Assembly (NCBI GenBank): GCA_021498125.1
Contig: JAIZWL010000010.1
Span: forward strand, 1-64,000
Direction: 5' to 3'
From: Candidatus Thorarchaeota archaeon
GTDB taxonomy: Archaea > Asgardarchaeota > Thorarchaeia > Thorarchaeales > Thorarchaeaceae
Length of the DNA stretch: 64,000 bases
Each line of letters starts with the position of its first letter. The stretch's first letter is position 1. Under the pieces are notes generated by a model, which searched no databases, was not told the origin of the DNA, and saw only the letters and a list, made by a program, of their open reading frames with translations. The position numbers were made by a program, and so were the translations under genes. Positions 26,331 to 35,054 of this stretch are shown here, one piece after another.

Positions 26331-28931
26331 ATGGTCAAGAAACTGACACCCATGCAGAGGCAGTACCTTGAACTCAAGCGTCAGTACCCCGACAGCATTC
26401 TGATGTTTCGCCTTGGGGACTTTTACGAGATGTTCAACGAGGATGCAAAGACAGCAAGCAAGATCCTCGATATAGTCCTGACCGCACGAGGAGAGGGCGT
26501 AGAAAAATGGCCGATGTGTGGAGTCCCCTACCATGCTGTAGATAGTTATGTGGCCAAGCTCATTCAGGCAGGCTGTACAGTGGCCATTGCTGAACAGGTC
26601 GAAGATCCCTCTCAGGCGCGGGGAATAGTCAGACGCGAGATCGTCCGCCTGATCACTCCGGGGACCGTTGTCGAGGCGTCCATGCTTGAGGATGCCACCA
26701 ATAACTTCCTCGTTGCACTTGTCACACATGAAGGGCGTGTTGGAATCGCCGCGGTCGATGTGTCAACTGGGGAGTTCTTGACCACTGAGTTCAAGGCCGA
26801 CCTTACAGATGATCGAGTGATGACAGAACTCACAAGGCTGAGTCCTGCTGAGATTCTTCTCCCCGACTCCATAGTCAAGGAAAAACGGCTCAAGGAAGAA
26901 CTGGAACGGATGGGCACAAAGATCACTCCGAGAAATGACTTTGACTTCTCGACCAGAGCCGCGGAACAACGGATCCTCCAGACCTTCAATGTCGCCACAC
27001 TCGAAGGGTATGGAATTGCTGGCTGGCCAGCAGCACTTGGTGCAGTTGGAGCGATCATGACGTACCTCCAAGATGTTCACAAAGAGAACACGGTCATGAT
27101 CTCGGGTATCAGAACATACTCTGTCGAATCACACATGATAGTGGATGCCACCACACAGAGGAATCTGGAACTCATCAAGAACGCACGTGATGGCAGCCCA
27201 AGAGGCACTCTACTCAGCGTGCTCTCAAAGACCACAACCCCCATGGGCAAGCGCCTCATCAAGCGATGGATACTGCAACCGCTCCTCAGTATTGAAGAGA
27301 TCAAACGACGACATGATGCAGTAGAGGACCTCGCCCGTTCGGCGGCAGTGCGCAGGAAGATCATGGAGAGCCTTAGACCACTGGGAGACCTCGAACGGAT
27401 CACCAGTCGTATCCTCTTTGGCACGGCGGGAGCAAGGGAGCTGGTGGCACTTCGTGAGGCACTCGGCCGATTACCTGCGGTGAAGACATCGCTGGCCAGC
27501 AGTGGAGCAGACCTACTGATCGAGTCTACAAATAGTATCGACCCGCTTGAAGAACTACGGGAGACCCTGACCCGGTCGATCGTTGACGACCCGCCAGTGA
27601 CTGTGAGAGAGGGCGGCATGATCCGACGTGGGTACTCGAAGGACCTTGATGAACTCAAGCAGAGTATCGCCGAGGACAAGAAATGGATCGCGTCACTTCA
27701 GGCGAGGGAACGCCAACGGACCGGGATCAAGTCATTGAAGGTGGGCTACACCAAAGTATTCGGGTACTATATCGAGGTCACGAAGGCAAACCTCCGAATG
27801 GTCCCTGATGATTACGAACGGAAGCAGACCTTGGTTAATGCGGAGAGGTTCATCACACCGGAGCTCAAGAAGCGTGAGGCTGCTGTGCTCTCAGGAGAAG
27901 AACGGATAAACCGCCTTGAGTTCGAGATCTTTGAGAGCCTGCGAGAGAAGGTAAAGGAGAAGGCGGACATCCTTCGCAGGAACGCTGGAGCCGTGGCGGT
28001 CATAGATGTTCTAGCCTGCCTTGCTGATGTGGCTGTCACTCGACGCTATGTGCGACCCACCATGACCGATGGGACTGCAATCAAGATCATAGATGGCCGA
28101 CATCCGTCTCTGGAGATGATCCTCGGGCCAAATGAGTTTGTACCCAACAGCCTAGAGATCGGAGATGGTGGAAAGACGCTCATTATCGTCACGGGGCCAA
28201 ATATGGCGGGAAAGAGTACCTATATGCGTCAGGCGGCACTCATCGTCCTGCTCGCTCAGATGGGGGCCTTCGTCCCTGCCAAGTCCGCAGAGATAGGTCT
28301 CGTGGATCGCATCTTTACCCGAGTCGGTGCATTCGATGATCTCACGGCGCGACAGTCCACCTTCATGGTGGAGATGGTGGAGACCGCCAACATACTCAAC
28401 AATGCAACAGAGAGAAGCCTCGTCATTCTGGATGAGATCGGTCGTGGAACATCCACCTTTGATGGCATGGCACTCGCATGGGCTGTCGCCGAGCAGATCG
28501 TTCAGATGAAGACCCGAACGCTCTTTGCTACGCACTTTCATCAGTTGACAGATATGGCCAATCTCTATCACGGGGTCAAGAACGTACACACACTTGCACG
28601 TGAAACCGGTAATCGAATCGTATTCCTTCACAAGGTAGTCGATGGTGGGACTGACAAGAGCTATGGGGTACACGTTGCAGCACTGGCGGGTGTCCCCGAA
28701 CCTGTGGTTCAACGGGCAAAAGAGATACTGCAACAACTCGAACAACAGAATGTTGTGAACCTGAGCGAGGCAACGGATGTACCGGAAAAGACGGCACAGA
28801 CCACTCTTGAGGCGCTCGTCATTGATGATCCCATCGTGGATCAGATTCGCCACATGGATCTTGACCGGACCACCCCGATTGATGCGCTGCTTGCATTAAA
28901 AGAGATGCAAGATGAGATCCGTAAACGATAG
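26331..28931 (+). CDS. mutS: DNA mismatch repair protein MutS
   Basis: 866 residues, full length for MutS1. The mismatch-recognition domain carries GDFYEMF (Phe31-Tyr32-Glu33), the wedge residue motif. The C-terminal ATPase has the Walker A GPNMAGKST near residues 622-630, the VDRIFTRVGAFDDL signature, Walker B LVILDEIGRGTSTFDG and the ATHFHQL switch. MutS binds mismatches as a dimer and recruits MutL on ATP binding. mutL is about 9.5 kb downstream on the same strand. Bacterial-type MutS/MutL is patchy in archaea and usually ascribed to ancient transfer from bacteria. No antirestriction or moderate-length insertion is seen, and both dimerisation and lever segments are present. Confidence 0.97.
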   Translation: MVKKLTPMQRQYLELKRQYPDSILMFRLGDFYEMFNEDAKTASKILDIVLTARGEGVEKWPMCGVPYHAVDSYVAKLIQAGCTVAIAEQVEDPSQARGIVRREIVRLITPGTVVEASMLEDATNNFLVALVTHEGRVGIAAVDVSTGEFLTTEFKADLTDDRVMTELTRLSPAEILLPDSIVKEKRLKEELERMGTKITPRNDFDFSTRAAEQRILQTFNVATLEGYGIAGWPAALGAVGAIMTYLQDVHKENTVMISGIRTYSVESHMIVDATTQRNLELIKNARDGSPRGTLLSVLSKTTTPMGKRLIKRWILQPLLSIEEIKRRHDAVEDLARSAAVRRKIMESLRPLGDLERITSRILFGTAGARELVALREALGRLPAVKTSLASSGADLLIESTNSIDPLEELRETLTRSIVDDPPVTVREGGMIRRGYSKDLDELKQSIAEDKKWIASLQARERQRTGIKSLKVGYTKVFGYYIEVTKANLRMVPDDYERKQTLVNAERFITPELKKREAAVLSGEERINRLEFEIFESLREKVKEKADILRRNAGAVAVIDVLACLADVAVTRRYVRPTMTDGTAIKIIDGRHPSLEMILGPNEFVPNSLEIGDGGKTLIIVTGPNMAGKSTYMRQAALIVLLAQMGAFVPAKSAEIGLVDRIFTRVGAFDDLTARQSTFMVEMVETANILNNATERSLVILDEIGRGTSTFDGMALAWAVAEQIVQMKTRTLFATHFHQLTDMANLYHGVKNVHTLARETGNRIVFLHKVVDGGTDKSYGVHVAALAGVPEPVVQRAKEILQQLEQQNVVNLSEATDVPEKTAQTTLEALVIDDPIVDQIRHMDLDRTTPIDALLALKEMQDEIRKR

Positions 28932-29211
28932 ACCTTGAAACACGTCTTTGGAATTAACGGGTCTTAATTCTGAAATGACCTTCAGTTCGTTCCAGATTTG
29001 GAATGGAAAACTCTCGATTAGCCCAACATCTCAAACAATCAAATTTTGTTCCAAGATTTAAAATATCAAAAATCACCTAACGAATTTATTGGGAATATCT
29101 CCTTAGAAGAGGTGAACAATACTCATTGCTGTATCAAAATGCAACAAGATCGAAAATGCAGAAAGATGAAATCTATGTTAAACAAAAAAGAGAATCCGGA
29201 TGACATGAAAA

Positions 29212-29502
29212 ATGAAAACAATTGACGAGATAAAGGAGATCATTCATCTACACTGGACCGAACTTGAGAAAAAATACAAAGTCAAGAAGATGGCGATCTT
29301 CGGTTCATATGCTCGTGGCGAACAAAACAAAGAGAGCGACTTGGATATCCTCGTGGAGTTCAGTGAGCCCGTAGGATTTCTCTTCTTTCACCTTGCAGAT
29401 TATTTGGAGGAGATACATGGTATCCAAGTGGATTTAGTGACTCCAGATGCAGTAAAACCAAATAGACGGAGATTCATCACGGAGAATTTGATCCATCTCT
29501 AA
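29212..29502 (+). CDS. MNT-type minimal nucleotidyltransferase (MntA-like), orphan
   Basis: 96 residues. The Pol-beta nucleotidyltransferase signature is complete: FGSYARGE followed by SDLDILVEF, with a later strand VDLVTPDAV supplying the third acidic residue. MNT proteins typically act as antitoxins that AMPylate the HEPN toxin HepT encoded next door. No intact HEPN gene adjoins it in this window, so it is either an orphan or acts on a distant partner. A/T-rich sequence surrounds it on both sides. Confidence 0.85.
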   Translation: MKTIDEIKEIIHLHWTELEKKYKVKKMAIFGSYARGEQNKESDLDILVEFSEPVGFLFFHLADYLEEIHGIQVDLVTPDAVKPNRRRFITENLIHL

Positions 29503-29775
29503 AAGAGAACGAATATTATTTATTGAAAATGTTTTAGATGTGATTAATTTGCATAAAAATAGTCTGGGACATAGTTTTCGAGGATTTCAAAGATGATAGA
29601 AAACGGTTGATGCGCTGAAGATAGTTGTACGTATGAACAAGCATATACAAATCAAGGCTATAGAGAATAATCACATCGAACACCAATCGGTTTTCAGTTT
29701 CCCTTGAAGCCATAATTAGCATACCGAAGGATAATTATTCGTGAGGACTATATTGATTTAGTGGATCTGCAAACT

Positions 29776-30900
29776 ATGAGGCTTACAAGGGTCATTGCGC
29801 ATGACTTCAAATGCTTTAAAAAAATTGATGTCAAGATGGATAACTTGACAGTCCTCGTCGGCCCCAATGCATCAGGAAAAAGCAGCTTCATCGACATTTT
29901 TGCATTTGTATCCAATGCCCTCTCTGAGAGCCTAAGACTTGCCATTAGATCACGTGGGGGATATCCGTCCATAGTAAGAGCTCAAGGCGGAGGTAGAAGA
30001 CCTCAAGATATTATGATAGAACTAGAACTTGAGAGCGTCTCGAAAACAAAATATCGGTATGGCATCGAAATCGGTACAACTTCAGAATATGAATTTATTG
30101 TGAAAAGTGAATGGCTGACAAAATACTTGTCAGATGAAGAACACTATCTATTTCATTCCGAAAATGGAGAATGGGTGGTCGCACCTTCAGAAGGAAAATT
30201 CAGACCACCGAAGATAGATCTTGCAATTTCAAAACTGTCAGAAGATACCGAAATCCATTCAGTCCACGAGTTTCTCCAGAATATGTTTGTCTATCGAATA
30301 CATCCTGACCTTCTTAGACGACCTCAGAAAACTCAGGCCTCAGAACGATTGAAAGGTGACGGCTCAAACATAGCAAGCATACTTCTCCGAATGACTGACG
30401 AAGAATCTCCACTTCTTAAAGAGATGCTTTCAGATTTGAAGGCGTTGATTCCAGAAATAGAGGACATTGCAGTCAACCAAGTAACAGGATATCCGGTAAT
30501 ATTCTTGAAGCATAAGATAGATGACAAAGAATTCTACTTGGATCTGAGCCAAGAATCTGACGGAACCATCAGAATAATCGGACTGCTTACAGCGATATAT
30601 CAGGACCCACCGCCAACAGTACTAGGTATAGAAGAACCAGAGATAGCAGTACATCCCAAGATCATGGCAGCACTTGCAGAGATTTTGGATGAAACAAGTG
30701 ATAATATGCAGGTGATTCTTACAACTCACAGCCCCGAGCTCATGAATAGATTTCCAATCGATACAATACGTGTTGTCGAGAAACAGGATGGTGTGGCTCA
30801 TATTGGGACCATCAATAAAAAACAACGTAAGATTATCGAACAACGTTTGTATGAGATAGGGGAGTTACTGCTAATTGACGATTTGAAAAGAACAACATGA
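29776..30900 (+). CDS. OLD/RecF-like AAA ATPase
   Basis: Start taken at ATG before the typical opening RLTRVIAHDFKCF; a GTG 15 bp upstream is an alternative. Walker A GPNASGKSS lies near residue 31-39, the D-loop and Walker B read LGIEEPEIAVHPK, followed by QVILTTHSPELMNRF. This is the ABC-type ATPase family AAA_15/AAA_21 found in DNA repair (RecF), and in OLD-type and other defence NTPases. No TOPRIM nuclease domain follows, so any nuclease partner would have to be separate, and none is adjacent. A role in repair or defence is possible; the precise function is unknown. Confidence 0.8.
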   Translation: MRLTRVIAHDFKCFKKIDVKMDNLTVLVGPNASGKSSFIDIFAFVSNALSESLRLAIRSRGGYPSIVRAQGGGRRPQDIMIELELESVSKTKYRYGIEIGTTSEYEFIVKSEWLTKYLSDEEHYLFHSENGEWVVAPSEGKFRPPKIDLAISKLSEDTEIHSVHEFLQNMFVYRIHPDLLRRPQKTQASERLKGDGSNIASILLRMTDEESPLLKEMLSDLKALIPEIEDIAVNQVTGYPVIFLKHKIDDKEFYLDLSQESDGTIRIIGLLTAIYQDPPPTVLGIEEPEIAVHPKIMAALAEILDETSDNMQVILTTHSPELMNRFPIDTIRVVEKQDGVAHIGTINKKQRKIIEQRLYEIGELLLIDDLKRTT

Positions 30901-31055
30901 ACGTGGCACAGTAATCATCTCATGAAAATAACTCGTATAATATCTGAGGCATAAGACATGCATCAAGTTTGTATTCTAGAGAATCAAGGTTAGTTTGAGT
31001 AGTATCCTACTGATGAACCGAAGACAAGTCATTCACACGAACGAGGACAGTTCTA

Positions 31056-31298
31056 TCAAGCAATGTCATCATAAATCTCAATTCTTCGAACGGTTCCGAT
31101 CACTTCTCCTAGGTCAGGAGGGTTTGCAAGATGATGAAGTAAGCGTGAAGTTGCTTTTTCAGCGGTCAAGACGACCAATTGGATCGTCCCTTTGCCATTA
31201 ATATTAAATCGGACAGTATCACCATCATTTAGTCTGAGCCTCTCTCGAATTACTCTTGGAATGTATGGTTTTTCATTGTGATACCGCGCCTCATACAT
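31056..31298 (-). CDS. AbrB/SpoVT-like swapped-hairpin DNA-binding protein
   Basis: Start chosen at the Met just before the domain (MYEARYHNEKPYIP). The sequence PYIPRVIRERLRLNDGDTV then RFNINGKGTIQLVVL is the AbrB swapped-hairpin pattern of strands and loop (Ile-Pro...Arg...Leu...Gly-Asp). The rest is a basic helix and a short acidic tail. Such proteins are transcriptional regulators or antitoxins of VapB type; no VapC-like gene is beside it. It converges with the ATPase gene. Confidence 0.7.
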   Translation of the reverse strand: MYEARYHNEKPYIPRVIRERLRLNDGDTVRFNINGKGTIQLVVLTAEKATSRLLHHLANPPDLGEVIGTVRRIEIYDDIA

Positions 31299-31567
31299 TT
31301 TAGCCACATGCCAATCAATACGGCCAATAAAATAAGGTTTTAGTATAAAAAACAAGAACTAGGATAAATCCTACTGCTCTGAAATAAGGGGCAAAAAAGG
31401 AAACATACATTGATGGCTCTATTAAGATAAAAATTGAAAGACCTAGAAGCGCATAAAGAGGTTTCAGCGAGTCGATGGAGAGATCATCCAAATTATCGCA
31501 TGTCGCAATGCTTAATTGATAGGTTGTCGTGCCAGCAGTTGAAAGACCCATCTGGAGACCTCTCCCT

Positions 31568-32233
31568 GTGAAACCGATCATTGCACCGTCAATACTGTCT
31601 GCCAACTTTGCCCGACTTGAAGAGGACGTGCTGGCCGCCGTGCGAGGCGGTGCAGGAGCACTGCATTGCGACATCATGGATGGAACGTTCGTTCCGAACA
31701 TATCGTTTGGTCCATTGATTGTCAAGACACTCGATGAGATCACAGATGTAATGCTTGATGTCCATCTGATGATTGTCAACCCGGACAAGTACATCCCCAA
31801 GTTCATTGAGGCAGGAGCGGACCTGATCTATCCTCATGTCGAGGCTCCCTTCGATATCTACCGGACAGTCCAGTTGATCGCGGACCTTGGTGTCCGACCG
31901 GGACTGACATTAAACCCGGGAACACCACTTGAGACCGTCAGGCCACTATTAGACTATCTGGACACGGTACTGATCATGAGCGTCTGCCCGGGCTTTGGAG
32001 GTCAGAAGTTCATTCCATCAGCGCTCGACAGAATTCGAAGACTGCGTGAGTTTCTCGATGAAGAGAAACCGGACGTGGTGATCGCTGTCGATGGTGGAGT
32101 GTCAAAAGACAATATTGTGGGCCTCTACAAAGCGGGAGTACGACATTTTGTTGCGGGCTCCGCGGTATTCAAGACTGAGGACATAGAGCAGACGGTCAGG
32201 GAGATGAGGATGCAGGTAGAGGGACTGGAGTGA
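31568..32233 (+). CDS. rpe: Ribulose-phosphate 3-epimerase
   Basis: Start placed at GTG with GGAGA nine bases upstream; the frame also allows a GTG at 31529. The TIM barrel is complete: PSILSANFARLEED, HCDIMDGTFVPNISFGP (metal His/Asp), DVHLMI, YPHVEA, LMSVCPGFGGQKF-type phosphate segment (MSVCPGFGGQ) and AVDGGVSKDN with GSAVF. It interconverts ribulose-5-phosphate and xylulose-5-phosphate. The transaldolase gene starts 6 nt after its stop, forming a two-gene operon for the non-oxidative pentose phosphate route. Confidence 0.95.
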   Translation: MKPIIAPSILSANFARLEEDVLAAVRGGAGALHCDIMDGTFVPNISFGPLIVKTLDEITDVMLDVHLMIVNPDKYIPKFIEAGADLIYPHVEAPFDIYRTVQLIADLGVRPGLTLNPGTPLETVRPLLDYLDTVLIMSVCPGFGGQKFIPSALDRIRRLREFLDEEKPDVVIAVDGGVSKDNIVGLYKAGVRHFVAGSAVFKTEDIEQTVREMRMQVEGLE

Positions 32234-32239
32234 GGTACG

Positions 32240-32887
32240 ATGAAGTTCTTCATAGACACAGCAAATGTTGATGCGATTCGCAGAGCACACGAGAGAGGCA
32301 TGGTCGATGGTGTGACCACGAACCCGACTCTCGTCGCAAGAGAGGGCCGCGATTTCAGACAGATCGTTAATGAGATCGCCTCCTTTGTCAAGGGACCCAT
32401 CAGTCTCGAAGTAGTGAGTGAAGATGCCGAGGGCATGATGAAAGAGGCCCGCGAACTCAATACGTGGATCGATAATGCAGCGATCAAGATACCGATGACA
32501 TGGGAAGGTCTCAAGGCCGTACGGATGTGCGCAGACGAGGGCATCAAGACCAATGTGACCCTTGTCTTCAGCCCGAACCAAGCACTCCTTGCTGCAAAGG
32601 CAGGCGCCACATTTGTCTCGCCGTTCATCGGCAGGCTGGATGATGTCGGCCACACAGGAATGGAGATAGTCGAGTCAATCGTTCAGATCTACAGTAACTA
32701 CGGATTCGACACAGAGGTCATCGTGGCAAGTATTCGACATCCGGTTCACGTTTATGAGGCGGCAATGATCGGAGCGGACATCGCCACAATCCCACCAGCG
32801 GTTCTTGACAAGATGGTGAACCACCCACTCACTGATGTGGGAATCAAGAGATTTCTGGCGGACTGGGAAAAGGTCAAGAAAAAGTAA
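32240..32887 (+). CDS. Transaldolase, fructose-6-phosphate aldolase-like type
   Basis: 215 residues, the size of the short FSA/TalC-type family. It opens with [10 protein letters not shown] and has GVTTNPTLV, the Schiff-base lysine in NAAIKIPMT (Lys83), then [22 protein letters not shown] and [12 protein letters not shown]. The enzyme transfers or cleaves a dihydroxyacetone unit between sugar phosphates. Tight coupling to rpe (6-nt gap) points to pentose phosphate formation rather than a free aldolase role. The family members of this length differ by one residue, so transaldolase versus aldolase activity cannot be told by eye. Confidence 0.93.
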   Translation: MKFFIDTANVDAIRRAHERGMVDGVTTNPTLVAREGRDFRQIVNEIASFVKGPISLEVVSEDAEGMMKEARELNTWIDNAAIKIPMTWEGLKAVRMCADEGIKTNVTLVFSPNQALLAAKAGATFVSPFIGRLDDVGHTGMEIVESIVQIYSNYGFDTEVIVASIRHPVHVYEAAMIGADIATIPPAVLDKMVNHPLTDVGIKRFLADWEKVKKK

Positions 32888-32992
32888 GTTGCCAGAAAAA
32901 GTAGACCATTATAAATAATGCAGTACACACCGAAAGAATTTCGTCGCTCGATTAGATAGCGATATATGGACTGGCGAATTATTCTACGATGA

Positions 32993-34570
32993 GTGCCACA
33001 AATGAAAATTGAAGCCGACCTCGTTGTCTTTAATGGCAACGTCATCACCATGGACTCCAGTAATCCCACCGCCACAGCGATAGCAATCAAGAATTTCAAG
33101 TTCCTGCTGGTGGGTTCGGACAATGATGTCATCGACCTACTCCAGTCGGCAAAACGGGTCATTGATCTTGGTGGCAAGACAGTCGTCCCCGGCTTTGTCG
33201 ATGCTCACACTCATATCACAAGCGCGGGTCTCCGCAGAACACAGGTCAATCTCTCTAAGACCACCTCACTCCAAGAAGTCAAGGCTGCACTTGAAGAGGT
33301 AGCAAGAGAGAAGGCACCAGGAGCATGGATTCTAGGATATGGATGGGACGAGAGCAAATGGGCAAAGAGAGAGTACCCTACTGCAAAAGATCTGGATGAG
33401 GTCTCGACCCAGCACCCCATTGCCATAAAAAGAATAGATGAACATCTGACATCTGCAAATACACTTGCCATAGAGAAATTTGGTGTCCCGCTGGACCAAG
33501 AGGGCGTGCTCAAGGATCGCAAGGGGCGACCAATCGGCGTCTTCAAGGACGTTCCAGACCTCTATCGCAAGATCCAACCGTCACAGAGTGAGATGAAAGC
33601 AGCAGTAATATCTGGCGCTCGAATTGCCACCTTTCACGGAATCACCACGGTCGTCGATAACACTCGACCGGAATTTATCAGACAGATTGCCGAGTGCGAA
33701 CGAGACCAATCACTCACTGTTCGCTTCATCCCTAATCCTCCCGCTGATACCATGAAACATATGATCGGCCTCGGTCTCACCTCCGGCCTTGGAGGGCCCA
33801 TGTTTCGAATTGGGGGCGTCAAGAGTTTCATTGATGGATCCATTGGTGCCAGAACTGCGGCCCTCTTTGAAGACTACACCGATGAGAGAGGCAATAAGGG
33901 CAAGCTGTTCACTGAAGAGAAGAAGTTCGCCCGATTCGTCAAGAAGGCAATCGATAACGGAATCCAGACCGTCACTCATGCCATAGGTGATCGCGCAATA
34001 GAACTCTTGCTCAATGCCTTTGAGAGCCTTGATGAGAAAAGATTGGCACTTGTCCGGACCAGACGCCATAGGATCGAACATGCCGAGATGATGAACACCG
34101 AACAGATCAGACGAGCTGTGGCCCTTGGACTGATCCTGTCAATGCAACCCAATTTTGTGGGACAGTGGCAGGGGAAAGGAGGACTGTACGAGGAACGACT
34201 TGGAGAAGAGCGGACCTCTTGGATGAACATGTTCCGGGTGGCTCTGGATAATGGTGCACACCTCTGTTTTGGTTCGGATGGCATGCCCTATGGTCCACTC
34301 TATGGGATCTGGTCAGCAGTCGCGCACCCAAATCCGAGAGTGAAGATCTCCGTGGAAGAGGCTCTCAGATGTTATACTATGGAGGGAGCGTATTCCGTCT
34401 TCATGGAGCGTAACATTGGTAGCATCACCGTTGGCAAGAGAGCGGACTTTGTCGTTCTATCTGAGGACATCACTAAGGCGAAACCGGAACAGATACGCGA
34501 GATCCAAGTAGAGAATACCTTCGTCGGGGGAATCGAAGAGTTCTCTCAGGCAAGGAATAGAGGAATATAA
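32993..34570 (+). CDS. YtcJ-like amidohydrolase
   Basis: 525 residues from GTG; an ATG three codons later (33002) is as likely. It follows the amidohydrolase_3 layout: N-terminal beta sandwich, metal site VDAHTHI (His72/His74), then a long insertion, WILGYGWDESKW, VTHAIGDRA, HRIEHAEMM, and the C-terminal FGSDGMPYGP Asp. All of these are hallmarks of YtcJ-like metal-dependent hydrolases, whose substrates (amides or imides) vary widely. It stands as a single gene after the rpe-transaldolase pair, with a MITE-bearing gap behind it. Confidence 0.85.
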   Translation: MPQMKIEADLVVFNGNVITMDSSNPTATAIAIKNFKFLLVGSDNDVIDLLQSAKRVIDLGGKTVVPGFVDAHTHITSAGLRRTQVNLSKTTSLQEVKAALEEVAREKAPGAWILGYGWDESKWAKREYPTAKDLDEVSTQHPIAIKRIDEHLTSANTLAIEKFGVPLDQEGVLKDRKGRPIGVFKDVPDLYRKIQPSQSEMKAAVISGARIATFHGITTVVDNTRPEFIRQIAECERDQSLTVRFIPNPPADTMKHMIGLGLTSGLGGPMFRIGGVKSFIDGSIGARTAALFEDYTDERGNKGKLFTEEKKFARFVKKAIDNGIQTVTHAIGDRAIELLLNAFESLDEKRLALVRTRRHRIEHAEMMNTEQIRRAVALGLILSMQPNFVGQWQGKGGLYEERLGEERTSWMNMFRVALDNGAHLCFGSDGMPYGPLYGIWSAVAHPNPRVKISVEEALRCYTMEGAYSVFMERNIGSITVGKRADFVVLSEDITKAKPEQIREIQVENTFVGGIEEFSQARNRGI

Positions 34571-35054
34571 TCATAAAATATTGATAGCGAGGCTATTCAA
34601 CATTTCAGATTGTGATAATCCCAGCACTTGCGTAAATAGCAGCGATACTTGCAAGCGATATGCTTCTACAATCCTTGGCGACCTAACATAATCGGACATA
34701 ATAGAGCAACATATCTAATTTAATACGCTATTTTGCACTAAATTAAATTTGAGAGCTGTGTGAAAAGTCCACAGACATAGATCGTTCAAGTCAGAATGGA
34801 TCCCGAAACGTTTTGGATTCGATCGCAAAATGGTGTTCATACTTCTCATGATCACTATTTCACTGACTTTTCACACAGAGCCTTAAATTTGCAAAGATTA
34901 AAATCCATCAATATCCTAACAAAAAGGAGAACAGATTCATAGATGTGGAAATGCTGCGTCAAACGTTTTACAAGAAAGGTTCAGAGATCCTGGCGGAATC
35001 ACTACATCAAGATGTGATTTTGTTAAGGAAATCTCTGTTAGGAGAGAGAAAAAC
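34571..35054. other. Intergenic region with a MITE-like element and the promoter of a surface-protein gene
   Basis: About 484 bp. The interval 34680-34750 is A/T-rich. A MITE-like element lies at 34752-34882. The remainder ends in GGAG ten bases before the ATG of the surface-protein gene. No further gene was seen. Confidence 0.6.
34752..34882. mobile_element. MITE-like element, copy 3, with 9-bp flanking direct repeat
   Basis: Left end AGAGCTGTGTGAAAAGTC and right end (complement) GGCTCTGTGTGAAAAGTC form near-perfect terminal inverted repeats. The element is flanked by TTAAATTTG at 34743-34751 and again at 34883-34891, the target-site duplication expected of a transposed element. The interior has no open frame and differs from the other two copies. 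Confidence 0.75.

Noticed and set aside
28152-28853. Long minus-strand frame over mutS, and a similar one over mutL (38823-39767)
   Set aside because: Shadows of highly conserved genes on the other strand; Cys/His-rich nonsense composition.
29500-29760. HepT remnant after the MNT gene
   Set aside because: Only six residues look similar and stops interrupt it; kept as a suggestion, not a feature.
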